From the NCBI GenBank assembly GCA_902594255.1, contig CACJLN010000003.1:34911-98910 (forward strand): a DNA stretch of 64,000 nucleotides, written 5' to 3'. Positions 43,721-51,640 of the stretch are shown here, piece by piece. The DNA is from an uncultured Pelagibacteraceae bacterium (GTDB lineage: Bacteria > Pseudomonadota > Alphaproteobacteria > Pelagibacterales > Pelagibacteraceae). A model generated the notes under the pieces. It saw only the letters and a program-made list of their open reading frames with translations. It searched no databases and was not told the DNA's origin. Within the stretch, counting starts at the first letter, position 1. Every line of letters starts with the position of its first letter. Both the position numbers and the translations under genes were made by a program.

Positions 43721-45139
43721 TTAGGTATTTTGAGTATCTTTAAATTTAGTAAACATTGCCTCAAACTCAAGGAATACATTTCCAGTTGGACCATGTCTCT
43801 GTTTACCTATAATTAATTCTGCTAAATTTGACACTTCATTCATTTTTGCTTGCCACTCTGCATGCTCTACTGTTGCGGGCTGAGGCTCTTTATTTTCTAA
43901 GTAATATGCCTCTCTATAAACAAACATTACTACGTCCGCATCTTGTTCTATTGAACCTGACTCCCTTAAATCAGAAAGTTGGGGTTTTTTATTATCTCTT
44001 TGTTCTACTTGCCTCGATAATTGTGAAAGAGCTACAACAGGTATAGCCAATTCTTTAGCAATGGCTTTAAGACCTTGGGTAATTTCAGATACCTCCTGCA
44101 CTCTGCCATCTTTGTAATTTGTGGTTCCTCTCATAAGCTGAATATAATCAACGATAATCATATCAAGGCCTTCAAGTCTTTTAATTCTTCTTGCTCTATT
44201 ACTCATTGCTGCGATAGTTATTGCAGGTGTTTCGTCTATATATAATGGAAGTTCAGATATATCTTTTGAAGTTTCTATAAACTTACCAAATTGTTCTTCA
44301 GAAATTCTACCTCGTCTTATATCATTTGATTTAATTCTTGATTGTTCAGCTAATATTCTTGTTGATAATTGTTCAGATGACATTTCTAAAGAAAAAAAAG
44401 CAATTGAAGATTTTTTTCCACTTTCCTGTAGTTTTTTGGCAGCATTGAAAGCAATGTTAGTTGCTAAAGCCGTTTTACCCATTCCTGGTCTTCCAGCAAT
44501 TATAATCAAGTCTGACTTATGAAGTCCACCTAGACGGTCATCTAAATCTCTTAGTCCAGTTGGAACCCCGACAATTCCCTCGTCGTTTTTATAGGCAGCA
44601 GATGCCATATCTATAGTATCTTTTAATGCTTTATCAAATTTAATAAATGTTGAACCAAAAGAATCTTTTTCTGCTAATTTAAATAATTCTTTCTCAGAAT
44701 TTTCAATAATTGTTTGTCCACTTGTATTAAGGTCTGCTAACTTTGCATCATCAATTGTTTTCTCAGAAATCTTTATTAATTCTCTTCTCACGAACATATC
44801 GTAAATTATTTTTGAATATTCTATTGCTTGTCTTACTGAAGTTGAAAACTTAGTAATTTTAACTAAATATTCTGCTATATTAAAATCGTCTTTATCATCT
44901 TTAAAGTAATTTTTAAGAGTAATTGGATTTGCCAATAATCCTTTATATATTAAACTTTCAATAGAATTAAAAATTCTTTGGTGCATTGGGTCATAAAAAT
45001 TTACACTGGTTACAATTGTATTAATTTCATCAAACAACTCGTTTGAAACCAATATAGAACCTATGACAGCTTGTTCTGCTTCAATATTGTTTGGAAGTTC
45101 TTTAAAGTTATCTTTTATAATACTAAGGTTTCCTTCCAT
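43721..45139 (-). CDS. dnaB: Replicative DNA helicase
   Basis: The hexameric helicase that unwinds the fork. The 472-residue protein has an N-terminal primase-interaction domain starting with LPNNIEAEQAVIGSILV, and a RecA-like domain with Walker A GRPGMGKTALATNIA (about residues 222-236) and Walker B MIIVDYIQLM. SQLSRQVEQRDNKKPQLSDLRESGSIEQDADVV is the conserved region with the arginine finger. It follows rplI as in many alphaproteobacteria. Confidence 0.97.
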   Translation of the reverse strand: MEGNLSIIKDNFKELPNNIEAEQAVIGSILVSNELFDEINTIVTSVNFYDPMHQRIFNSIESLIYKGLLANPITLKNYFKDDKDDFNIAEYLVKITKFSTSVRQAIEYSKIIYDMFVRRELIKISEKTIDDAKLADLNTSGQTIIENSEKELFKLAEKDSFGSTFIKFDKALKDTIDMASAAYKNDEGIVGVPTGLRDLDDRLGGLHKSDLIIIAGRPGMGKTALATNIAFNAAKKLQESGKKSSIAFFSLEMSSEQLSTRILAEQSRIKSNDIRRGRISEEQFGKFIETSKDISELPLYIDETPAITIAAMSNRARRIKRLEGLDMIIVDYIQLMRGTTNYKDGRVQEVSEITQGLKAIAKELAIPVVALSQLSRQVEQRDNKKPQLSDLRESGSIEQDADVVMFVYREAYYLENKEPQPATVEHAEWQAKMNEVSNLAELIIGKQRHGPTGNVFLEFEAMFTKFKDTQNT

Positions 45140-45206
45140 AATTGTTTATACCAAAGTTTTGATTTAAAAAATATTAACAATACGACTTGGGGAAAAAATT
45201 GTATAA

Positions 45207-45665
45207 TTATTGGATTGTCTCTGAAGACTCAACGTTTATTAAAATATCAGCGTCAACTTCTGAGTGTAAATAAATTTTAACTTTAAATTTACCTAGCGAT
45301 TTAATCTCATTCATCGGTTGTATCATTGAAGGTTTAATATCAACTTTATCTTTTTCAAATATCATCTTTGAGATTTCTGTAGGTTTTACTGATCCATAGA
45401 GTTCGTTGTTTTCTGTACTTAATTTTTTTACAGTATATTGTTTTTTATTAATTTTTTCAAAAAGAGACTTTGCAGCCTGTTTTTTTTCGTTATCTTTTTT
45501 TGAAAGTTCAGTCTTAATTCTTTCGACTTCAGAAATATTCTGTTTCGAGGCATAAAGAGCTTTTTGATTAGCAATTAAGTAATTTCTCGCAAATCCTCTC
45601 TTAACATCGATGATTTCACCTATAGAGCCAATTTTTTTAATATTTTCTAATAAAATTACTTTCAT
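45207..45665 (-). CDS. rplI: 50S ribosomal protein L9
   Basis: A 152-residue L9 with the N-terminal globular domain [31 protein letters not shown], the long connecting helix, and the C-terminal rRNA-binding domain (ELYGSVKPTEISKMI). It binds 23S rRNA domain V near L1. Its ATG overlaps the rpsR stop by one base, so rpsF-rpsR-rplI form one operon on the minus strand. Confidence 0.96.
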   Translation of the reverse strand: MKVILLENIKKIGSIGEIIDVKRGFARNYLIANQKALYASKQNISEVERIKTELSKKDNEKKQAAKSLFEKINKKQYTVKKLSTENNELYGSVKPTEISKMIFEKDKVDIKPSMIQPMNEIKSLGKFKVKIYLHSEVDADILINVESSETIQ

Positions 45666-45943
45666 TATAACAATGCAAGATTTCTTGCCCTCTTAATAGA
45701 CAGAGATAACTCTCTTTGTTTTTTTTGGCAAACATTTGTTATTCTGGATGGTAAGATCTTGCCATTCTCAGACATATATTTTTTTAATAATTTTATATTT
45801 TTATAATCTATTTCTGGTGCACCCTTAATTGAGAGTGGGCAAGATTTTTTAAATTTATATTTATTAGGTTGAAAAATGCTTAGCTTGGCAAAATTACTTT
45901 GTTTTCCTTTTTTGTTACCAATTTGTTTTTGTCTTTTAGGCAT
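45665..45943 (-). CDS. rpsR: 30S ribosomal protein S18
   Basis: A 92-residue S18. Conserved [45 protein letters not shown] covers the core, with lysine-rich N-terminal extension. It pairs with S6 on the small-subunit platform, and rpsF lies 14 bases upstream. Confidence 0.96.
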   Translation of the reverse strand: MPKRQKQIGNKKGKQSNFAKLSIFQPNKYKFKKSCPLSIKGAPEIDYKNIKLLKKYMSENGKILPSRITNVCQKKQRELSLSIKRARNLALL

Positions 45944-45957
45944 AATTAATCTTTATA

Positions 45958-46305
45958 TTATCTTTTTTTTTCCCCGACATCATCTTTTCTTGAACTAAAA
46001 TAGTTTGTGTCTAAATCAAATTTTTTTACTCTTATTGTTAAGTATCTTAATAATTTTTTGTCGATAGCTTCATTTTTTTCTAATTCATCTATCATATTAC
46101 CATCACCCTTAATTTTGAAGTGTATATAACTTCCTTTTTTATTTTTCTTGATTAAATAAGATAAATTTATTAAGCCCCAATTTTCAGTTTTAATTATTTC
46201 ACCTTTATTTTTTTCAACAATTTTTGAGTATTTTTCTGTTAATAGTTTGATTTCACTTGGTGAGGTATCTTGTCTAGCAATAATTGTATGTTCGTATAAA
46301 TTCAT
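45958..46305 (-). CDS. rpsF: 30S ribosomal protein S6
   Basis: A 115-residue S6 with the family start MNLYEHTIIARQDTSPSEIKLLTEKY and the conserved NWGLINLSYLIKKNKKGSYIHFKIKG. The first gene of rpsF-rpsR-rplI. It diverges from fabD across 85 AT-rich bases that must contain promoters for both directions. Confidence 0.96.
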   Translation of the reverse strand: MNLYEHTIIARQDTSPSEIKLLTEKYSKIVEKNKGEIIKTENWGLINLSYLIKKNKKGSYIHFKIKGDGNMIDELEKNEAIDKKLLRYLTIRVKKFDLDTNYFSSRKDDVGEKKR

Positions 46306-46390
46306 ATTTGTTATTATATAAAAAATGTGGATATACTATTATAATAATTTAATTACAATAGCTAAATAACTTAAAAATAGTGAATTTTAA
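46306..46390. promoter_or_regulatory. Divergent promoter region of rpsF and fabD
   Basis: The 85-base gap between two core operons contains TATAAT-like hexamers on both strands, notably at 46340-46345 (plus) and 46343-46338 (minus). On the minus strand TTGTAA followed after 17 nt by TATATC is another option. Which is used cannot be judged from sequence. Confidence 0.35.
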
Positions 46391-47320
46391 ATGTTTTCAG
46401 TAGTTTTTCCAGGACAAGGCTCGCAAGAGGTGGGAATGGGAAAAACCTTTTATGAGAAATATGATTTGGTAAAAAATTATTTTAAAGAGGCTGATGAAAC
46501 TTTAAATTTTCCATTATCTAAGCTAATACTGGAAGGTCCAAAATCTGATTTAGATTTAACCTTTAACACACAGCCAGCAATTTTTTTGATAAGCTACTCG
46601 ATCTTCAGTGTTGTAAAAAAGGAGTTTAATATTGACTTAAATAAAGCTAATTTTTTTGCGGGTCATTCTTTAGGAGAATATTCTGCGTTATCTTGTGCTG
46701 GATATATGAAATTCTCTGACACTTTGAAAATTTTAAAAGCAAGAGGAGAGGCAATGCAAAGTGCAGTGCCAAAAGGTGTTGGAGGAATGATTGCTATTTT
46801 AGGAACTAATATTAAAAAAATTGAAGATATAATAACTGACAACAAAGAAAGTTGTAATTTCCAAATCGCAAATGATAATTCTGAGGGTCAAATAGTTGTT
46901 AGTGGAAAATTAAAAGACTTAGATATTTTAACAGGAATTTTAAAATCTATGAATATAAGGAATGTAAAACTCCCAGTAAGTGCTCCATTTCATTGTGAAT
47001 TAATGAGTAATGCCACAAAAATTATGAGAGATGAAATAAACAAAATTGAGTTTAATGAAGGTCATAATATTTTGATGTCTAATGTAACAGCTGATATAGT
47101 TAAGGATATTCCTGTTATAAAAGATTTACTAATTAGACAAATTGAGAACAGGGTTAGATGGAGAGAAAGTGTAGTTAACATGATACACAACGGAGTAAAA
47201 AATTTTATTGAAATTGGGCCTGGTAAAGTTTTGTCGGGGTTAATAAAAAGAATCGATAGGCAAGTAAACGTTAAATCAATTAATAGTGAAGAAGATATTA
47301 AAAATTTAAATATTTTATGA
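46391..47320 (+). CDS. fabD: Malonyl-CoA:ACP transacylase
   Basis: Loads malonyl groups onto ACP for fatty-acid elongation. The 309-residue protein has VFPGQGSQEVGMG, the nucleophile S93 in FFAGHSLGEYSAL and the histidine in VSAPFHCELM. It heads fabD-fabG-acpP with a four-base overlap to fabG. Confidence 0.96.
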   Translation: MFSVVFPGQGSQEVGMGKTFYEKYDLVKNYFKEADETLNFPLSKLILEGPKSDLDLTFNTQPAIFLISYSIFSVVKKEFNIDLNKANFFAGHSLGEYSALSCAGYMKFSDTLKILKARGEAMQSAVPKGVGGMIAILGTNIKKIEDIITDNKESCNFQIANDNSEGQIVVSGKLKDLDILTGILKSMNIRNVKLPVSAPFHCELMSNATKIMRDEINKIEFNEGHNILMSNVTADIVKDIPVIKDLLIRQIENRVRWRESVVNMIHNGVKNFIEIGPGKVLSGLIKRIDRQVNVKSINSEEDIKNLNIL

Positions 47321-48054
47321 TAAATTTAAAAGACCAAAACATTATAGTTACAGGAGCCTCTGGTGGGATAGGTAGTTCAATTGTTGAGCATCTTTATAAG
47401 GCTGATGCAAATATTTTAGCTACTGGTACAAGAATAGACAAATTGGATCAGTTAAAAAGCAAATTTAGTAAAATAAAAATATTACCTTTCGATATTTCTA
47501 AACATGATAAAATTGAGGGTTTTATTGATGAAGCAAATGAATTATTAGGTAAAAATTTAAACTGTCTAGTAAACAATGCAGGTATTACTAAAGATAATTT
47601 GGCGATTAGAATGAATTTAATAGAGTGGAATAAAGTTATTGATTTAAATCTTACCTCAACATTTTTAATGAGTAAATTTGCAATCAAAAAGATGTTAAAA
47701 AATAAATCTGGAAAAATTATAAATATTACCTCAGTAGTCGGCCATACTGGAAATATAGGACAAGTAAATTATACTGCTTCAAAAGCAGGTATCGTCGCAA
47801 TGTCTAAGAGTTTATCAATTGAATACTCAAAAAAAAATATCAATGTTAATTGCATTTCCCCAGGATTTATTGAGACCGCAATGACTGAAAAAATCGACGA
47901 AAAATTTAAAGAATCAATTATATCAAAGATACCGTCCGGTAGATTGGGAAAGGCAGAAGATATTGCAAATGCTGTGATTTTTTTAGCTTCATCTAAATCG
48001 GACTATATAAACGGCGAGACAATTCATGTTAATGGTGGTCTGTATTTAGGTTGA
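47317..48054 (+). CDS. fabG: 3-oxoacyl-ACP reductase
   Basis: The NADPH-dependent reductase of fatty-acid elongation, an SDR of 245 residues. TGASGGIGSSIV binds the cofactor, NAGITKDNL is the FabG signature, and YTASKAG holds the catalytic Tyr and Lys. CISPGFIETAMTEK and GGLYLG at the end fit. Its TGA stop overlaps a TTGACA that may be the -35 of an acpP promoter. Confidence 0.96.
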   Translation: MINLKDQNIIVTGASGGIGSSIVEHLYKADANILATGTRIDKLDQLKSKFSKIKILPFDISKHDKIEGFIDEANELLGKNLNCLVNNAGITKDNLAIRMNLIEWNKVIDLNLTSTFLMSKFAIKKMLKNKSGKIINITSVVGHTGNIGQVNYTASKAGIVAMSKSLSIEYSKKNINVNCISPGFIETAMTEKIDEKFKESIISKIPSGRLGKAEDIANAVIFLASSKSDYINGETIHVNGGLYLG

Positions 48055-48078
48055 CAAAAAAACAATTTCATCTAAGAA
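48051..48078 (+). promoter_or_regulatory. Candidate promoter of acpP
   Basis: TTGACA (48051-48056) overlaps the fabG stop. A weak -10 such as TAAGAA (48073-48078) follows at 16 nt. An AAAGGA at 48094-48099 is the likely ribosome-binding site. A separate promoter for abundant ACP is plausible, but the -10 is poor. Confidence 0.35.
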
Positions 48079-48104
48079 CAAAATAATAACTATAAAGGAT
48101 TAAT

Positions 48105-48344
48105 ATGTCTGACGATATTTCAAGTAAAGTAAAAAAAATAGTTGCCGACCATTTAGGAATAGATGAAGCAAAAGTCACAGATGACTCAAGTTTTATTGAC
48201 GATCTAGGCGCAGATAGCTTGGATACAGTTGAATTAGTAATGGCTTTCGAAGAAGAATTTGGTTCAGAAATTTCTGATAGTGAGGCTGAAAAAATATTAA
48301 CAGTTGGTGATGCTGTTAAATTTATTGAAGGCAAAAGAAACTAA
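48105..48344 (+). CDS. acpP: Acyl carrier protein
   Basis: A 79-residue acidic protein carrying the 4'-phosphopantetheine on S38 in [11 protein letters not shown]. It is the central acyl carrier for fatty-acid and lipid A synthesis. fabF, which normally follows acpP, is missing; gmk begins nine bases later. Confidence 0.97.
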   Translation: MSDDISSKVKKIVADHLGIDEAKVTDDSSFIDDLGADSLDTVELVMAFEEEFGSEISDSEAEKILTVGDAVKFIEGKRN

Positions 48345-48353
48345 AAAAATTTA

Positions 48354-48986
48354 ATGCCATTAAAAAATGATGGGATAATGGTGATTTTATCATCTCCATC
48401 AGGTGCAGGTAAAACAACTCTTGTAAAACTTTTATCTAAAAGAAAAAATTTTAAGATTTCTATTTCTCATACAACCAGGAAACCCAGAGAGAGTGAATTA
48501 CAAAACAAAGATTATTTTTTTGTCGATGATATCGAGTTTAGGAGACTGATTCAAAATGAAGAATTTTTAGAATACGCAAAAGTTTTCAATCATCTTTATG
48601 GCACAAGCAGATCACCTGTAATTAGCAATCTTCAAAAAGGTGAAAATGTAATTTTTGATATTGATTGGCAAGGCGCAGATCAAATAAGAAATAAAAAATT
48701 AGATTATAAATTGATAACATTTTTCTTATTACCCCCAAGTAAAAAAATACTTTTTGAGAGACTGTCTAATAGAGATATGAAGGACAAACTAATTGTTGAA
48801 AATAGAATGAAAGAATTTAGTAGAGATGTACTACATTGGATTAATTATGATTATGTCATTATTAACGACAATTTAGAAAATTGTTATAATAAAATTGCTA
48901 ATCTAATTGATGCCGAGATAAATGATGGTCCTAAAGATTATGATAAGGAATATATTAGAAAACATATTGAAAAATTAATTAATTAA
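48354..48986 (+). CDS. gmk: Guanylate kinase
   Basis: Phosphorylates GMP to GDP with ATP. The 210-residue protein has the P-loop [11 protein letters not shown], the GMP-binding [12 protein letters not shown] and GTSRSPV, and [13 protein letters not shown]. The start at 48354 precedes an in-frame ATG eight codons later (MVILSSPSG), which is also usable. It ends within a 24-bp palindrome that also encodes the end of rsmA. Confidence 0.95.
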   Translation: MPLKNDGIMVILSSPSGAGKTTLVKLLSKRKNFKISISHTTRKPRESELQNKDYFFVDDIEFRRLIQNEEFLEYAKVFNHLYGTSRSPVISNLQKGENVIFDIDWQGADQIRNKKLDYKLITFFLLPPSKKILFERLSNRDMKDKLIVENRMKEFSRDVLHWINYDYVIINDNLENCYNKIANLIDAEINDGPKDYDKEYIRKHIEKLIN

Positions 48987-48992
48987 TTTTTC
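48969..48992. repeat. 24-bp perfect palindrome shared by the gmk and rsmA 3' ends
   Basis: The left half is GAAAAATTAATT and the right half is its exact complement. Read on either strand it gives Glu-Lys-Leu-Ile-Asn-stop, so both proteins end in EKLIN. The A-run/T-run ends make it a possible bidirectional transcription terminator for the convergent genes. Confidence 0.9.
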
Positions 48993-49763
48993 GTATTCCT
49001 TAACAATATTACAGTATGTTTTTAATGATAAGTTTTGTGGTCTTAAGTTTAAATCAAGCTTTAATTTTTCGGATACTTCATGATAATTAGGAAATAATTG
49101 CTTCAAAGGATTTTTGATCTTCTTTCTTTTTTGATTAAAAAAGACTCTTGTTATTTTCTCCAAATTTTTACCTTCATTGAGCTCAAAATAATTATTTTTT
49201 GGAGTAAAATGAATCAATGTACTATGAATTTTTGGTTTTGGATAAAAACAATTTGGGCTTATATCAAAAACTTTTTTTATATCCATTTTCCAATTAAGAA
49301 AAATTGCTAATCTCCCATAATTTGAACTATTCATTTTGGATATTATTCTATCAGCCACTTCTTTTTGAAACATCAATACCAACTCTGAAAACCAAAAATC
49401 TTTTTTTAACTTCAAAATCCAATTACAAACTATTTCAGTCGAAATATTATATGGCAAATTGCCAAAAACTACCAATTTATTAACAGAAATATCATTTTCA
49501 TTAATCTTAAGAATATCCTCATTTTTTATTACAACTTTATTTTGAAATTTTAATTTTAGTTGGTCACATAAAACTTTATCTTTTTCAATTAAGAATATTT
49601 TATTAGGTTTCTCTTTTACAATGTATTCTGTTAAGTTTCCTGTTCCAGGGCCTATCTCCATTACATCTTTATTTAAAATTTTTGAAATAGATACAATTTT
49701 TCTTATGATGTTTTTATCAATTAAAAAATTTTGTCCTAAGCTTTTTTTTGGTCTTATTAGCAC
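48975..49763 (-). CDS. rsmA: 16S rRNA dimethyladenosine transferase
   Basis: Also called ksgA; dimethylates A1518 and A1519 of 16S rRNA during small-subunit maturation. The 262-residue protein has [18 protein letters not shown], the SAM motif [15 protein letters not shown], and NLPYNIS as catalytic motif IV. It begins directly after the pdxA stop on the minus strand and converges on gmk with a 12-base overlap. Confidence 0.95.
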   Translation of the reverse strand: MLIRPKKSLGQNFLIDKNIIRKIVSISKILNKDVMEIGPGTGNLTEYIVKEKPNKIFLIEKDKVLCDQLKLKFQNKVVIKNEDILKINENDISVNKLVVFGNLPYNISTEIVCNWILKLKKDFWFSELVLMFQKEVADRIISKMNSSNYGRLAIFLNWKMDIKKVFDISPNCFYPKPKIHSTLIHFTPKNNYFELNEGKNLEKITRVFFNQKRKKIKNPLKQLFPNYHEVSEKLKLDLNLRPQNLSLKTYCNIVKEYEKLIN

Positions 49764-50726
49764 TTATTTATCCAAAAATTTAATTGCTTCTATGAGGCTA
49801 TCAGGATTAGATTTATTTTTTAAAAACATTTCAAAATTAGGACCATGATCAGGTGAGATCCTTAAAAAAGGAAGTCCTAAAGTTATATTAATCGCTTTAA
49901 AACCAAATATTGATTTGATTGGAGCTAAAACTTGGTCATGGTACATCCCTAATATAACATCAAATTTTTTCAATTTATCTCTTAAAAAGATAGTATCTGC
50001 TGCATAAGGGCCATAAACCTTAAATCTTTTTTTTGATAGATATTGAATTGCAGGAATTATGATTTTTTCTTCCTCGCTTTTATGAAAATTACTTTCACAA
50101 TGAGGATTTAAGCCAGTTATAGCAATTTTTGGTAAAACATTAAATTTTTTCTTATAAAACTTTGAGATTTGTTGCACGTGATTTATTATTTTTTTTTTAT
50201 TAATAAATTTATGAACATTTTTTAAAGGCAGATGTGTAGTTAGAGGACTTACTGATAAATTTTTATTATAAATTAACATAACTGTTTTGCCTTTACTGTT
50301 AGTTTTAAAGTCTAAATATTCTGTGATACCAAGAAAACGTTGTTTTAAAATTTTCTTTTTATTAATTGGACCATTAATTAAATTAATTTTATTATCTTTT
50401 TTTATTAACAATAAAGCTTTTTCAAACGATTGATATATATATTTAGATATAAATTTTTTATCAAAAGGTATATGAATGATATTTAATTTTCTATTATTAA
50501 GATCTTTATAATTTAAGTTATTTATGTCTAATTTATTTATTTTAAAGTTATATTTGAGAGCTTTCATTTGTTCTGATAATATTTTTTCATTAATAATTAA
50601 AATTAGAGGATTTTTAAATTTATTCTTTTTTAAGGATTTAAAATAAATTTCTAAAAAAACGCTTTTTGGATCTCCTGCAATTATTAATATAGGTCTAAAA
50701 TTTTTCAACATATGCTTTATTTTCAA
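49764..50726 (-). CDS. pdxA: 4-hydroxythreonine-4-phosphate dehydrogenase
   Basis: NAD-dependent step of pyridoxal-5'-phosphate synthesis. The 320-residue protein has IIAGDPKSV near the start, GLNPHCES, and GMYHDQVLAPIKSIFGFKAINITLGLPFLRISPDHG, all metal- and substrate-binding signatures of PdxA. An ATG four codons downstream (MLKNFRP) is an equally good start and reduces the 32-base overlap with surA. The N-terminal half is unusually lysine- and asparagine-rich. Confidence 0.93.
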   Translation of the reverse strand: MKIKHMLKNFRPILIIAGDPKSVFLEIYFKSLKKNKFKNPLILIINEKILSEQMKALKYNFKINKLDINNLNYKDLNNRKLNIIHIPFDKKFISKYIYQSFEKALLLIKKDNKINLINGPINKKKILKQRFLGITEYLDFKTNSKGKTVMLIYNKNLSVSPLTTHLPLKNVHKFINKKKIINHVQQISKFYKKKFNVLPKIAITGLNPHCESNFHKSEEEKIIIPAIQYLSKKRFKVYGPYAADTIFLRDKLKKFDVILGMYHDQVLAPIKSIFGFKAINITLGLPFLRISPDHGPNFEMFLKNKSNPDSLIEAIKFLDK

Positions 50727-51636
50727 TTTCTTTGAAATAAATTATTGAATACTCATTTAATATCCTGTCTCTTTCAAATGAAAACAACCTTTCCATTTCT
50801 TTTTCTTTATCAATTTGAGCATCAATCTTTTTTTTATCATTTACCTTAAGAAAAATTATACCGCTAGAGGCTATTATAGGTTTTGAAAATTCTCCTATTT
50901 CTAAATCTTTAATAGCGAGAAAAATTTTTTTTGATATTTGATTTTGGTTAACCCACCCTAATTCTCCACCTAGTTTTGAACTTTCGGATATACTGTATAT
51001 TACAGCAGTATCTTTAAATCCAATATTCTCAATTGAGGCTAATATTTCCTGGGATCTTTTTTCTATTGCTTCTCTATTTTTTTCTAAAAAAATTATTTCT
51101 GATAGGTTAAAACTTAAAATTTTAGAATTATTTTTAATTAATTCTTCTAAATCATTCTCAATTTTATTTTTGTCTATTTTTACTAAATTTCTGTACTTAT
51201 CAAATATTAATTGGTTCCAAAAACGCTCTATTACAAACTTTTTTTTAAGATCATTAATGTTGATATTTTTTATCTTCAAGTAATCTTGAAATTCCTGATT
51301 TGATTTAAAACCAATTTTTTCACCGAAATTTTTAATAATGATATTAATCTTTTCAGACTCAAGTTCTTCCTCATAGTTGACTTCATAAAATTTATTAATT
51401 TCATCTTTTTTAATAATTTCCCTAATTAAAGATTTTTCTGCGTTTGAGAAAAGTTGATTTTTATTTAGTTGTGTCAAATTTTTATTTAATGAAACTAAAT
51501 AATTTACCTCTTCTAAAATGTCATAATTAGTAATTATACTATCATTAACTTTGTATAAAATTTTTACTTCATTTGAATAAACATTTAAAATAAACTGAAA
51601 AAAGATTATCAAAGAACATGTAAAAACTTTTATCAT
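50695..51636 (-). CDS. surA: SurA-like periplasmic peptidyl-prolyl isomerase/chaperone
   Basis: A 313-residue protein with a signal peptide (about residues 1-21, ending LNVYS), a SurA-N-like helical region, and one parvulin domain (about residues 165-262; FNLSEIIFLE, LGGELGWVNQNQIS, IGEFSKPIIASSGIIFLKV). It is smaller than E. coli SurA, which has two parvulin domains. It aids outer-membrane protein folding, and lptD, a known SurA client, is five bases upstream on the same strand. Confidence 0.85.
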   Translation of the reverse strand: MIKVFTCSLIIFFQFILNVYSNEVKILYKVNDSIITNYDILEEVNYLVSLNKNLTQLNKNQLFSNAEKSLIREIIKKDEINKFYEVNYEEELESEKINIIIKNFGEKIGFKSNQEFQDYLKIKNININDLKKKFVIERFWNQLIFDKYRNLVKIDKNKIENDLEELIKNNSKILSFNLSEIIFLEKNREAIEKRSQEILASIENIGFKDTAVIYSISESSKLGGELGWVNQNQISKKIFLAIKDLEIGEFSKPIIASSGIIFLKVNDKKKIDAQIDKEKEMERLFSFERDRILNEYSIIYFKEIENKAYVEKF

Positions 51637-51640
51637 TTAA

